Shown piece after piece: positions 34,804 to 48,892 of a stretch of DNA of 64,000 nt. Every line of letters starts with the position of its first letter. Position 1 is the first letter of the stretch. The stretch is from the NCBI GenBank assembly GCA_963281255.1, contig OY725499.1, positions 1,178,001 to 1,242,000 on the forward strand, given 5' to 3'. The notes below the pieces were generated by a model. It saw nothing but the letters and a program-made list of their open reading frames with translations, was not told the DNA's origin and did no database searches. Source of the stretch: Aphrocallistes beatrix (taxonomy: Eukaryota > Porifera > Hexactinellida > Sceptrulophora > Aphrocallistidae). The translations under genes were made by a program, and so were the position numbers.

Positions 34804-36349
34804 TTAATTTTGTTTTTATGGTGTGGGATTCATCCTTATAAATCCTAATATTTCCATTTATAAGGAAACGACCGCAATATATGAAGTCAAATTCCAAAAA
34901 CCGGCTATTTTACCTGGATCAAAAATAGAAATGAACTCATCATTTGTTCGAATCAGTTCCAGTTGATCGGTGTTAGTGGCACCGATTGAGGTTAATTTTG
35001 TTTTTATGGTGTGGGATGCATCCTTATAAATCCTAATTTTTATTTTTTATGGAAACGACGCCAAAAGTTGAAGTCAAATTTCCAAAACCGGCTATTTTAC
35101 CTCGATCAATAAATAGAAATGAACTCATCATTTGTTCGAATCAGTGCCAGTTGGTCGGTATTAGTGGCACCGATTCAGGGTAATTTTGTTTTTATGGTGT
35201 GGGATGCATCCTTATAAATCCTAATTTTTATTTTTTATGGAAACGACGCCAAAAGTTGAAGTCAAATTTCCAAAACCGGCTATTTTACCTCGATCAATAA
35301 ATAGAAATGAACTCATCATTTGTTCGAATCAGTGACAGTTGGTCCGTATTAGTGGCACCGATTGAGGTTAATTTTGTTTTTATGGTGTGGGATGCATCCT
35401 TATAAATCCTAATTTTTAGTTTTTATATGGAAACGACGCCAAAAGTTGAAGTCAAATTTCCAAAACCGGCTATTTTACCTGGATCAATATGTAGAAATGA
35501 ACTCATCAATCGTTCGAATGAGTGCCAGATGATCAGTATTAGTGGCAGCGATTGAGGTTAATTTTGTTTTTCTATTGTGGGATGCATCCTTATAAATCCT
35601 AATATTTCCATTGATAATGAAACGACCCCAATATATGAAGTCAAAATCCAAAAACCGGCTATTTTACCTTGATCAAAAATAGAAATGAACTCATCATTTG
35701 TTCGAATCAGTGCCAGTTGGTCGGTATTAGTGGCACCGATTCAGGGTAATTTTGTTTTTATGGTGTGGGATGCATCCTTATAAATCCTAATTTTTATTTT
35801 TTATGGAAACGACGCCAAAAGTTGAAGTCAAATTTCCAAGACCGGCTATTTTACCTCGATCAATAAATAGAAATGAACTCATCATTTGTTCGAATCAGTG
35901 ACAGTTGGTCCGTATTAGTGGCACCGATTGAGGTTAATTTTGTTTTTATGGTGTGGGATGCATCCTTATAAATCCAAATATTTCCATTTATAATGAAACG
36001 ACCCCAATATATGAAGTCAAATTACAAAAACCGGCTATTTTAATTGGAAAAATAAAATAGAAATGAATAAATCATTTTTTCGAATGAGTGCTAGTTGATC
36101 TGTTTTTGAGACACCGATTGAGGTCGATTTAGTTTTTATCGGGTGGGACACATCCTTTAAATCCTAATATTTGTAATATATTTACAAACGATGCCAAAAT
36201 ATGAATTCAAATTTCAAAAACCGGCTATTGTACTTGGATTAATAAATAGAAATGAACTCATCAATCGTTCGAATGAGTGCCAGATGATCGGTATTAGTGG
36301 TACCGATTGTGTGTGATTTTGTCTCAATGGTTTTGGATGCATCCATATA
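34804..36349. repeat. Satellite array block 6 (about 8 monomers)
   Basis: Array of the TTTGTTCGAATCAGTG subtype. Two neighbouring groups around 35,000-35,330 and 35,720-35,940 are near copies, about 564 bp (three monomers) apart. Confidence 0.95.
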
Positions 36350-37682
36350 CTAGGGCATTCAAAAAGTCTTGCGGGTCATACCATAAAATAGTAAATAAAT
36401 GTCATAAAATATCTCTCAATGTATTATTTAATCGAAATACCCCCCTCCTACTTCTACACAGCGTTTCGATATTTCCACTCACTTTATGAATGCATTTCTG
36501 TACTCTTCTTCGGGGGTGGATTTGAAGAACTGGTACAGGGCCGACCCGACGGTTTGTTTTGACTAAAATTCCCTGCTTTGAAGGTAGATTTTGAGCTTGG
36601 GGAATAGCCAAAAATTACAGGGAGCTAGGTCTGGTGAGTAGGGTGGGTGGGGAAGTAAATCTAACCCCTCTGATTCCAAGAAATTTTTAGTGAGCTTGGT
36701 TGTATGGGAGCTAGCATTATCTATCAATAATTTTATTCTCCTCATTTTAGCCTTGGGACGGAGCTCTTCCAAGTTTTTATTAGGTTTGGAAGTACTTTCT
36801 CTGTAAAAAACGTTGCGTTCACTGTTTTACCACTTTCAGAAGGTATTTGCAAGACTATTCCACTACTATTGAAGAAGATCGTGTACATGACCTTCGGTTT
36901 TCTGAAGTCGGGCCTAGGAATTTGGGCCGGTCTTTCGTCGCCTCTCACCCATGATCGCATTTTATACTTGCTGTAAGGGGTTGAATAATAGACACAAGTC
37001 TCATCTCCGGTTATAACTTCAGCTAGGCGTCTAGGATCACAACCGTCATAGGTTTCCAGGAGTTTCTTGGCAGTCTTTACACGTGCGAGCTTTTGTTGAT
37101 CGCCGAGGTTATTTGGGACCCACTTACCGCAAATGGATCGGAAACCAAGCTGAGTAGTCAGAATGGAAAGAATGGCCCCCGATGAAATCTCCATACTCTG
37201 CTCTAACTGCTCGATTGTTATACACTTATCTTCCCTGACTTTGCTCTCGATTAGAGCAACATTCTCTGGGGTGCTGACGGACACCGGTCTCCCAGATCGA
37301 GGTAGATCTGACACGTCTGTATTTCCAGACTGAAATCGTGCAGCCCATCGCTCGACCGTTGATCTGGAAGGGCAGTCCATGCACAATACTTCCTGCAACT
37401 AGTTGTAGATGAGTACCGGTTGGATGCGGAGTTTTGTGCGAAACTCAATGTAAGCTCTCCGTTTCAGATTAAAATTGTCATCCTTGGAAGCCATAATTTT
37501 ACCAGTATGTTGAAATGATGTGTGAATAAATTGATCAGAAATTTGTAATTTTCATTCAATCAAGCTAAGATTTTCAGTAAATCAAGCTAAGATATAAGGT
37601 TGTCTTATAGATAAAAACTGATTTGTTTACTATTATAGTTGCAAAATATACCATGACCCGCAAGACTTATTGAACGACCTAG
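36350..37682 (-). mobile_element. mariner element C (1,333 bp) in satellite
   Basis: Ends CTAGGGCATTCAAAAAGTCT (left) and CTAGGTCGTTCAATAAGTCT (right, reversed), both followed by TGCGGGTCAT, with TA on each side (36,348-36,349; 37,683-37,684). Transposase is on the minus strand. Confidence 0.92.
36428..37494 (-). pseudogene. mariner transposase pseudogene (DD34N), element C
   Basis: The path starts MASKDDNFNLKRRAYIEFRT (37,494), with a stop at 37,398 after PVLIYN. The main open frame 37,398-36,742 contains the helix-turn-helix (STVERWAARFQSG), linker DLPRSGRPVS, and the first catalytic D in ITGDETCVYY. A frameshift at about 36,765 moves to the frame with the second D in LLIDNASSHTTK and SPDLAPCNFWLFPKLK, where the third catalytic D has become N. 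After SREF there is a stop at 36,563, then ALYQFFKSTPEEEYRNAFIK, another stop and EVGGGYFD. It therefore has three internal stops, one frameshift and a lost catalytic residue, though the asparagine would by itself disable it. About 355 residues in total. Confidence 0.92.
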
Positions 37683-40600
37683 TAAATCCTAATATTTCCA
37701 TTTATAATGAAACGACCCCAATATCTGAAGTCAAATTCCAAAAACCGGCTATTTTACCTGGATCAAAAATAGAAATCAAATCATCATTTGTTCGAATCAG
37801 TGCCAGTTGATCGGTATTAGTGGCACCGATTGAGGTTAATTTTGTTTTTATGGTGTGGGATGCATCCTTATATATCCTAATATTTCCATATATAAGGAAA
37901 CGACCCCAATATATGAAATAAAATTTCAAAAACCGGCTATTTCCCTGGATCATTAAAAAGAATTGAACTCATCATTTGTTCGAATGAATGCCAGTTGATC
38001 GATATTAGTGGCACCGATTGAGGTTAATTTTGTTTTTATGGTGTGGGATGCATCCTTATAAATCCTAATTTTTGGTTTTATATGGAAACGACGCCAAAAG
38101 TTAAAGTCAAATTTCCAAAACCGGCTATTTTACCTGGATCAATAAATAGAAATGAACTCATCATTTGTTCGAATCAGTGACAGTTGATCCGTGTTAGTGG
38201 CACCGTTTGAGATTAATTTTGTTTTTATGGTGTGGGATGCATCCTTTTAAATCCTAATTTTCCATTTATAAGGAAACGACCCCAATATATGAAGTCAAAT
38301 TCCAAAAACGGGCTATTTTAACTGGATCAAAAATAGAAATGAACTCATCATTTGTTCGAATCAGTGCCAGTTGATCGGTATTAGTGGCACCGATTGAGGT
38401 TAATTTTGTTTTTCTGGTGTGGGATGCATCCTTATATATCCTAATATTTCCATATATAAGGAAACGACCCCAATATATGAAATCAAATTTCAAAAACCGG
38501 CTATTTCCCTGCATCATTAAAAAGAATTGAACTCATCATTTGTTCGAATGAGTGCCAGTTGATCGATATTAGTGGCACCGATTGAGGTTAATTTTGTTTT
38601 TATGGTGTGGGATGCATCCTTATAAATCCTAATTTTTGGTTTAAATTTGGAAACGACCCGAATATATGAAGTCAAATTCCAAAAACGGGCTATTTTAACT
38701 GGATCAAAAATAGAAATGAACTCATCATTTGTTCGAATGAGTGCCAGTTGATCGATATTAGTGGCACCGATTGAGGTTAATTTTGTTTTTATGGTGTGGG
38801 ATGCATCCTTATAAATCCTAATTTTTGGTTTTATATGGAAACGACGCCAAAAGTTAAAGTCAAATTTCCAAAACCGGCTATTTTACCTGGATCAATAAAT
38901 AGAAATGAACTCATCATTTGTTCGAATCAGTGACAATTGATCCGTGTTAGTGGCACCGTTTGAGGTTAATTTTGTTTTTATGGTGTGGGATGCATCCTTT
39001 TAAATCCTAATTTTCCATTTATAAGGAAACGACCCCAATATATGAAGTCAAATTCCAAAAACGGGCTATTTTAACTGGATCAAAAATAGAAATGAACTCA
39101 TCATTTGTTCGAATCAGTGCCAGTTGATCGGTATTAGTGGCACCGATTGAGGTTAATTTTGTTTTTCTGGTGTGGGATGCATCCTTATATATCCTAATAT
39201 TTCCATATATAAGGAAACGACCCCAATATATGAAATCAAATTTCAAAAACCGGCTATTTCCCTGCATCATTAAAAAGAATTGAACTCATCATTTGTTCGA
39301 ATGAGTGCCAGTTGATCGATATTAGTGGCACCGATTGAGGTTAATTTTGTTTTTATGGTGTGGGATGCATCCTTATAAATCCTAATTTTTGGTTTAAATT
39401 TGGAAACGACCCGAATATATGAAGTCAAATCCAAAAACGGGCTATTTTAACTGGATCAAAAATAGAAATGAACTCATCATTTGTTCGAATGAGTGCCAGT
39501 TGATCGATATTAGTGGCACCGATTGAGGTTAATTTTGTTTTTATGGTGTGGGATGCATCCTTATAAATCCTAATTTTTGGTTTTATATGGAAACGACGCC
39601 AAAAGTTAAAGTCAAATTTCCAAAACCGGCTATTTTACCTGGATCAATAAATAGAAATGAACTCATCATTTGTTCGAATCAGTGACAGTTGATCCGTGTT
39701 AGTGGCACCGTTTGAGGTTAATTTTGTTTTTATGGTGTGGGATGCATCCTTTTAAATCCTAATTTTCCATTTATAAGGAAACGACCCCAATATATGAAGT
39801 CAAATTCCAAAAACGGGCTATTTTAACTGGATCAAAAATAGAAATGAACTCATCATTTGTTCGAATCAGTGCCAGTTGATCGGTATTAGTGGCACCGATT
39901 GAGGTTAATTTTGTTTTTCTGGTGTGGGATGCATCCTTATATATCCTAATATTTCCATATATAAGGAAACGACCCCAATATATGAAATCAAATTTCAAAA
40001 ACCGGCTATTTCCCTGCATCATTAAAAAGAATTGAACTCATCATTTGTTCGAATGAGTGCCAGTTGATCGATATTAGTGGCACCGATTGAGGTTAATTTT
40101 GTTTTTATGGTGTGGGATGCATCCTTATAAATCCTAATTTTTGGTTTAAATTTGGAAACGACCCGAATATATGAAGTCAAATTTCAAAAACCGGCTATTT
40201 CACCTGATCAATAAATAGAATTGAACTCATCATTTGTACGAATGAGTACCAGTTGATCTGTTTTGAGACACCGATTGAGGTCGATTTTGTTTTTGTCGGT
40301 TGGGACACATCCTTTAAATCCTAATATTTGGAATATATTTACCAACGACGCCAAAAGTTGAAGTCAAATTTCAAAAACTGGCTATTTACCTGGATCAATA
40401 AATAGAAATAAACTCATCATTTGTTCGAATGAGTGCCAGATAATCGGTATTAGTTTCACTGATTGAATTTAATTTTGTTTTTATTCTGTGGGATGCATCC
40501 TTATAAATCCTAATATTTCCATTTATAATGAAACGATCCCAATATATGAAGTCAAATTCCAAAAACCGGCTATGTTACCTGGATCAAAAATAGAAATGAA

Positions 40601-40765
40601 CTCATCATTTGTTCGAATCAGTGCCAGTTGATCGGTATTAGTGGCACCGATTGAGGTTAATTTTGTTTTATGGTGGGGGATGCATCCTTTTAAATCCTAA
40701 TTTTTACATTTATAAGGAAACGACCCCAATATATGATGTCAAATTCCAAAAACCGGTTATTTTAA
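37683..40765. repeat. Satellite array block 7 (about 16 monomers)
   Basis: Contains the clearest higher-order structure (see 37,870-40,180). After 40,190 monomers return to the older mixed type. Confidence 0.95.
37870..40180. repeat. Higher-order repeat: 752-bp unit of four monomers, three copies
   Basis: Segments at 38,266-38,517, 39,019-39,270 and 39,771-40,022 are essentially identical and 752-753 bp apart, i.e. four monomers of 188 bp. Diagnostic variants such as CCCTGCATCATTAAAAAGAA and GGTTTAAATTTGGAAACGAC recur at the same phase. The first unit is slightly more diverged (CCCTGGATCATTAAAAAG). No transposon interrupts it, consistent with recent amplification. Confidence 0.9.
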
Positions 40766-42664
40766 GGATACCGCCCTCGAAAAATCTTGCCTGGCGTAAA
40801 AAAAAACAGCAAAATGTTTTATTGCTAATTTCATTGTATTTCTGATCGGTCTACCATCTGATAGCACTTTTTGGACGGCATTTTCTTTTATTTTTTGCGA
40901 AATAACCCCCTAAAGTTCGCGTTCATAAAAATTGTAAAATTATTAGAGGATTTTAACTCATTTACCAATTAGTTTTAACTTATTTGATATTTTTTTAATG
41001 ATATGAACCTTGATATTGTTTTAGCACCTTTGGAGATTATAAAACACAAAGATTTAAAAGAATGGGCAAATAAAATCCAAACAAAATAGCTCTATAAGGG
41101 AGTTCATTTATATAATCCTCTTGTAATTGCAAGTTTGATCTCAGATATTTAGCGATCCCTGGGTCAGAAATAAAATTCTGATCGTTTCAAAAAAAAATTT
41201 GTTCAGATCCGACCATTAAGTTCGGCCATAATATCCCTCTAAGGTCCCGAAAGAGGCTGATGTCATATCTTAAAAACTATTGTAGATATATAATATATTA
41301 TATCCTTAAATAAAAGGATATATGCGAAAATATATAGGTTCCTCGACCATTCCTTTGTCAAAAAATAACTAATTCTCGACTTATCATTGATTTAATTGTA
41401 ATACAAATTCTATGGAGAACTTTGAATCTATTAGAAAATGGCGGATCTAATCATTTAATATGTGTACAAATTTAGCTATAATGCTCAATAGTGAATACAA
41501 TTGCCGTTAATAATATGTACAGAAAAATTGGAGAACTTTTGATAATTATTTTGAAAGTTCTGGCCTTGGACCTCGCAGATTGAGTCAAAAACCCCCATTT
41601 AGGGTCCAAAAAGAGATATCTCTCTATCTTTATAAATACAAGTCCAAATTCTTAGTTCTCACTTCCTAATATACTTTTTATGAGTGTACATATATGATTC
41701 TTTGATAATAATTGCACTACACCCTATGGAATGTTAAGTTTTAAATTTTTGTCGTATGATGACGTCGCATTTTTCGAAAATCCTAACTTCGAAACTAAAA
41801 GTTGTATACTTTCGCTCTAACTTCCTAATATACTTTTTGGAAGCTTTTTATTTATTCTAAACTGATAGATTATACTTCGCAGTGCCAGGAATATGAAATA
41901 TTATCTACGAATTATCTCAAAATATTCGGAGTTAGGGGCCTCAAGGAAATTTGTTCATTTTCAGGGTACTTTTGCTATTTTTGGTAAATATTTGGCTTTA
42001 ATATACCTAAATCAGCAGCATGGATGCGAATAAATGTCTGTGGATGCTTATGTGCATTATTAATAACTCATTTTACATTCTTCTTAACACCTAAACTTAA
42101 AATCTCTATATTTCGCGACTTTAAAATTTCAAAATTGACTGTCTTTACAGAATTATTTCTCAAATTTAGTTTGAGATAGAAGTTTGAAAATGTCAAGAGT
42201 TGTTTCATATCATTAGGCGATGAACGTAGGACCACCATTTTTTGGATATATTCTAACTCGGTGATTTTTTTCCTGATTTCCAAAAAAAACAGACATTTTG
42301 GGCCCTTTTTTTTCGGGCACCGATAAAATTTTCAATATTTGTCATTTTAACTTTCTTCTGGTCAAATGAAGTTGCAAATATGGTAGACTATCTATGTTTC
42401 GATTTTGGAAGCGTTTGATTCCTTGGAATGTCCTAAACAATTCATTGAGTGCCTAAATTTCTACCATTAAGATGTGGTAGCGGAAAATTTAAAAAACATA
42501 CTTTGAGACACTGTACCTCAAAATCTAGAAATGAGAATCAAAAACGGTTTGGAATGTGCAAGTATTTCTTGATGGAGATACCTCACCACGCTTAACATCT
42601 CTTATAGCTCTACTTTCATCGTATGCTGTAATGCAAATCATATGTTTTTTCGAGGGCGGTATCC
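40766..42664. mobile_element. TTAA-target element, family 1, copy in satellite (1.90 kb)
   Basis: Ends GGATACCGCCCTCGAAAAA, flanked by TTAA (40,762-40,765; 42,665-42,668). The flanks join into the satellite motif TATTTTAACTGGATCAAAAA, so the empty site is known and the duplication is exactly TTAA (TA plus two terminal bases cannot be distinguished formally). Highly similar to the copy at 7,713-9,652 across the whole length, with one small deletion near 41,210. No coding capacity. Confidence 0.88.
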
Positions 42665-45600
42665 TTAACTGGATCAAAAATAGAAATGAACTCATAATTT
42701 GTTCGAATCAGTGCCAGTTGATCGGTATTAGTGGCACCGATTGAGGTTAATTTTGTTTTTCTATTGTGGGATGCATCCTTATAAATCCTAATTTTTGGTT
42801 TTTATATGGAAATGACACCAATATATGAAGTCAAATTCCAAAAACCGGCTATTTACCTGGATTAATAAATAGAAATGAACTCGTCATTTGTTCGAATGAG
42901 TGCAAGATTATCGGTATTAGTGGCACCGATTAAGGTTAATTTTGTTTTTATGGTGTGGGCTGCATCCTTCAGAATCCTAATATTTCCATTTATAAGGAAA
43001 CGACCCCAATAAATGAAGTCAAATTCAAAAAACCGGCTATTTTACCTAGATCATTAAATAGAAATGAACTCCTCATTTGTTAGAATGAGTGCCAGTTAAT
43101 CCGTATTAGTGGCACCGATTGAGGTTAATTTTGTTATTATGGTGTGGGATGCATCCATATAAATCCTAATTTTTGGTTTAAATATGGAAACGACCCGAAT
43201 GAATGAAGTCAAATTTCAAAAACCGGCTATTTCACCTAGATCAAAAAATAGAATTGAACTCATCATTTGTACGAATGAGTACCAGTTGATCTGTTTTTGA
43301 GACACCGATTGAGGTCGATTTTGTTTTTGTCGGTTGGGACATATCCTTTAAATCCTAATATTTGGAATATATTTACAAACGACGCCAAAAGTTGAAGTCA
43401 AATTTCAAAAACTGGCTATTTACCTGGATCATTAAATAGAAATGAACTAATCATTTGTACGATTGAGTGCCAGTAGATCGGTATTAAAGGCACCGATTGA
43501 ATTTGAAAATGTTTTTATGGGTGGGATGCATCCTTATAAATCCTAACATTTGCTTTTTACAAGGAAACGACCCCTATATATGAAGTCAAATTCCAAAAAC
43601 CGGCTATTTACCTGGATCAATAAATAGAAATGAACTCATCATTGGTTCGAATGAGTGCCAGTTGATCGGTATTATTGCCACCGATTGAGGTTAGATTTGT
43701 TTTTATGGTTTAGGATGCATCCTTATAAATCCTAATTTTTGGTTTTTATATGGAAACGACACCAATATATGAAGTCAAATTTCAAAAATCGGCTATTTCA
43801 CCATGATCAATAAATAGCAATGAACTCATCATTTGTTCGAATGAGTGCCAGATGATCGGTATTAGTGGAACCGATTGTGGTTGATTTTCTCTCAATGCTT
43901 TAGAATGCATCCTTATAAATCCTAATATTTCCATTTATAATGAAACGACCCCAATATATGAAGTCAAATTCCAAAAACCGGCCATTTTACTTGGATCAAA
44001 AATAGAAATGAATTCATCATTTGTTCGAATCAGTGCCAGTTGATCGGTATTAGTGGCACCGATTGAGGTTAATTTTGTTTTTATGGTGTGAATGCATCGT
44101 TATAAATAATAATTTTTGGTTTTTAAATTGAAACGACCCCATTATATCAAGTCCAAATCCAAAAATCGGCTATTTACCAGGATCAATAAATAGAAATGAA
44201 CTCGTCATTTGTTCGAATGAGTTCCAGATGATCGGTATTAGTGGCACCGATTGAGGTTAATTTTGTTCTTATGGTGTGGGTTGCATCCTTCAGAATCCTA
44301 ATATTTCCATTTATAAGGAAACGACCTCAATAAATGAAGTCAAATTCAAAAAACCGGCTATTTACCTGGATCATTTAATAGAAATGAACTCATCATTTGT
44401 TCGAATGAGTGCCAGTTAATCGGTATTAGTGGCACCGATTGAGGTTAATTTTGTTTTTATGGTGTGGGATGCATCCATATAAATCCTAATTTTTGGTTTA
44501 AATATGGAAACGACCCCAATATATGAAGTCAAATTCCAAAACCGGCTATTTTACCAAGTCAATAAATAGAAATGAATTCATCTTTTGTAAGAATGAGTAC
44601 CAGTTGATCGGTATTTGTGGCACCGGTGAGGTCGATTTTGTTTTCATCTGGTTGATGCATCCTTATAAATTTTAACATTTGCTTTTTATAAGGAAATGAC
44701 TCCAATTGATGAAGGCAAAATCCAAAAACCGGCTATTTTACATGATCAATAAATAGAAATGAACTCATCTTTTGTACGATTGAGTACTAATTGATCGGTA
44801 TTTGTGGAACCGGTGAGGTCGATTTTGTTTTTTCATCTGGTGAATGCATCCTTATAAATCCTATTATTTCCTTTTATAAGGAAACGACCCCAATATATGA
44901 AGTTAAATTCCAAAAACTGGCTATTTAGCTGGATCAATAAATAGAAATCAACTCATCATTTATTCGAATGAGTACCAGTTGATCGGTGTTTGTGGCACCG
45001 GTGTGGTCGATTTTGTTCTCATCTGGTGGATGCATCCTTATAAATCGTAACATTGGCTTTTTATAATGAAACCACCCCAATATATGAAGTCAAATTTCAT
45101 AAACCGGATATTTACCTGGATCAATAAATAGATTAGAACTCATCATTTGTTCGAATGAAAGCCAGTTGATCGGTATTAGTGGCACTGATTGAGGTTAATT
45201 TTGTTTTTGTGGTTTGGGATGCATCCTTTTTAATCATAATTTTTGGTTTTTATATACTTGTAGAAACAACGTCAATAAATGAATTCTAATTTCAAAAACC
45301 GGTTATTTATCTGGATCAATAAATAGAAATGAACTCATCATTTGTACGAATGAGTGCCAGATGATCGGTATTAGTGGAACCGATTGTGGTTGATTTTGTC
45401 TCAATGCTTTAGGATGCATCCTTATAAATCCTAATATTTCCATTTATAATGAAACGACCCCAATATATGTTGTCAAATTCCAAAAACCGGCCATTTTACT
45501 TGGATCAAAAATAGAAATGAATTCATCATTTGTTCGAATGAGTACCAGTTGATCGGTGTTTGTGGCACCGGTGAGGTCGATTTTGTTCTCATCTGGTGGA

Positions 45601-46059
45601 TGCATCCTTATAAATCCTAACATTGGCTTTTTATAATGAAACGACCCCAATATATGAAGTCAAATTTCAATAACCGGTTATTTATCTGGATCAATAAATA
45701 GAAATGAACTCATCATTTGTACGAATGAATACCAGTTAGTCGATGTTTGAGGCACCGATTGAGGTCTATTTTGTTTTTATTGGGGTGGGATACATTTTTA
45801 TAATCCTAGTTTTTGGTTTTTATTTGGAAACGACCCTAATATATGAAGTCAATTTCCAAAAACCGTCTATTCACCGGGATCAATAAATAGAAATGAACTC
45901 ATCATTTGTACGAATGAGTACCAGTTGATCGGTATTTGTGGCACCGATTGTTGTTGATTTTGTCTCAATAGGATGCAATGCATCCTTATAACTACAAACA
46001 TTTGCTTTTTATAAGGAAACGACCCCAATATATGAAGTCAAATTACAAAAACCGGCTAT

Positions 46060-47163
46060 TTACCTAGATAAATAAATAGAAATGAACTCATCATTTGTTC
46101 GAATGAGTGCCAGTTGATCGGTATTAGTGGCACCGATTGTGGTTGATTTTGTTTCATTGGGATGCAATGCATCCTTATATATCCTAATATTTAGTTTTAT
46201 ATGAAAACGACCCAAATCTATTAAGTCAAATTGCAAAAAAAGGCTATTTACATAGTGAAAAAATAGTAATGAACTCATCTTTTGTACGAATGAGTACCAT
46301 TTAATCGATACAAGAGGCACCGGATGAGGTCAATTTTGTTATTTTTGGTTGAGATGCATCCTTATAAATCCTATTATTTGCTTTTAATAAGGAAACGACC
46401 CCAATATATGAAGTCAAATTCCAAAAACCGGCTATTTAACCTGGATCAATAAATAGAAATGAATTTATCATTTGTTCGAATGAGTACCAGTTGTTTGGTA
46501 TTAGTGGCACCGATTGTCGTTGATTTTGTTTGAATGGGATGCGATGCATCCTTATATACCCTAAAATATGGTTTTTATAACGAAACGATCCCAATATATG
46601 AAGTCAAATTCCAAAAACCAGCTAGTTACCTGGATCAATAAATCGAAATGAACGCATCTTTTGTACGAATGAGTACCAGTTGTTTGGTATTAGAGGAACC
46701 AGTTGAGGTTGATTTTGTTTCAATGGGGTGCGCTGCATACTTATAAATCCTAACATTTGCTTTTTATAAGGAAACGCCACCAATATATGAAATCAAATTC
46801 CAAAAACCGGCTATTTTACCTGGATAAATAAATAGAAATGAAATCATCATTTGTTCGAATGAGTACAATTTGATCGATATTAGAGGCACCGGTTGAAGTC
46901 AATTTTGTTATTATGGTTTGAGATGCATACTTATGAATCCAAATATTTGGTTTTTATAACGAAAAGACCCCAATATATGAAGTCAAATAACAAAAACCGG
47001 CAATTTTACCTGAATAATAAATTGAAATGAACTTATCATTTGTACGAATGAGTACCAGTTGATCGGTATTAGAGGCACCGGTTGAAGTCAATTTTGTTGT
47101 TATCGGTTGAGTTGCATCCTTATAAATCCTAATATTCGTTTTTTTATAACGAAACAACCCCAA
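46060..47163. repeat. Duplicated satellite segment, copy 1 (about 1.1 kb)
   Basis: Nearly identical to 48,893-49,998 at a distance of about 2,830 bp (fifteen monomers). Its end part (46,954-47,163) recurs at 48,088-48,297 (plus 1,134 bp, six monomers) and at 49,789-49,998 (a further 1,701 bp, nine monomers). Confidence 0.88.
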
Positions 47164-48892
47164 AATATGAAGTCAAATTCCAAAAACCGGCTATTTTACC
47201 TGGATAAATAAATAGAAATGAACTCATCATTTGTTCGAATGAGTACAATTTAAACGATATTAGAGGCACCGGTTGAAGTCAATTTTATTATTATGGGTTG
47301 AGGTGCATCCTTATAAATCCTAATATTTGGTTTTTATAACTAAACAACCCCAATATATGAAGTCAAATTCCAAAAACCGGCTATTTTACCTAGATCAATA
47401 AATAGAAATGAACTCATCATTTGTTCGAATGAGTACAATTTGATCGATATTAGAGGCACCGGTTGAGGTCAATTTTGATATTATGGGTTGAGATGCATCC
47501 TTATAAATCCTAATATTTGTTTTTTATAACGAAACGACCCCAATATATGAAGTCAAATTCCAAAAACCGGCTATTTACCTGGATAATAAATTGAAATGAA
47601 CTTATCCTTTGTACGAATGAGTACCAGTTGATCGGTATTAGAGGCACCGGTTGAGGTCAATTTTGATATTATTGGTTGAGTTGCATCCTTATAGATCCTA
47701 ATATTCGTTTTTTTATAACGAAACAACCCCAAAATATGAAGTCAAATTCCAAAAACCGGCTATTTACCTAGATAATATATAGAAATGAACTTATCATTTG
47801 TACGAATGATACCAGTTGATCGGTATTAGAGGCACCGTTTGAGGTCAATTTTGTCATTATTGGTTGAGTTGCATCCTTATAAATCCTAATATTTGGTTTT
47901 TATAACGAAACGACCCAAATATATCAAGTCAAATTCCAAAAACCGGCTATTTACCAGGATCAATAAATAGAAATAAACTCATCATTTTTCGAATGAGTAC
48001 AATTTAAACATTATTAGAGGCACCGGTTGAAGTCAATTTTATTATTATGGGTTGAGATGCATCCTTATAAATGCTAATATTTGGTTTTTATAACGAAAAG
48101 ACCCCAATATATGAAGTCAAATAACAAAAACCGGCAATTTTACCTGAATAATAAATTGAAATGAACTTATCATTTGTACGAATGAGTACCAGTTGATCGG
48201 TATTAGAGGCACCGGTTGAAGTCAATTTTGTTGTTATCGGTTGAGTTGCATCCTTATAAATCCTAATATTCGTTTTTTTATAACGAAACAACCCCAAAAT
48301 ATGAAGTCAAATTCCAAAAACCGGCTATTTACCTGGATAATATATAGAAATGAACTTAACATTTGTACGAATGAGTACCAGTTGATCGGTATTAGAGGCA
48401 CCGTTTGAGGTCAATTTTGTTATTATGGGTTGAGTTGCATCCTTATAAATCATAATATTTGGTTTTTATAACGAAACGACCCCAATATATGAAGTTAAAT
48501 TCCAAAAACCAGCTAGTTACTTAGATCATTAAATAGAAATAAACTCATCTTTTGTACGAATGAGTACCATTTAATCGAAACAAGAGGCACCGGATGAGGT
48601 CAATTTTGTTATTATTTGTTGAGATGCATCCTTATAAATCCTATTATTTGCTTTTAATAAGGAAACGACCCCAATATGTGAAGTCAAATTCAAAAAACCG
48701 GCTATTTTACCTCGATCAATAAATAGAAATGAACTCATCATTTGTTCGAATGAGTACCAGTTGATCGGTGATTGTCGCACCATTGAGATTTATTTTGATT
48801 TTATGTGGTGGATGCATTCTGATAAGTCTTAACTTATGCTTTTTATAGGGAAACGCCCCCAATATGTGAAGCCAAATTTCAAAAACCGGCTA

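Noticed and set aside
38266-40022. Identical 83-codon minus-strand open frames repeated three times (also many 60-80 codon frames through 13-58 kb) as a tandem gene family
   Set aside because: They are translations of the 188-bp satellite; monomer length is not a multiple of three, frames change between monomers, starts and stops vary with single changes, and there is no domain.
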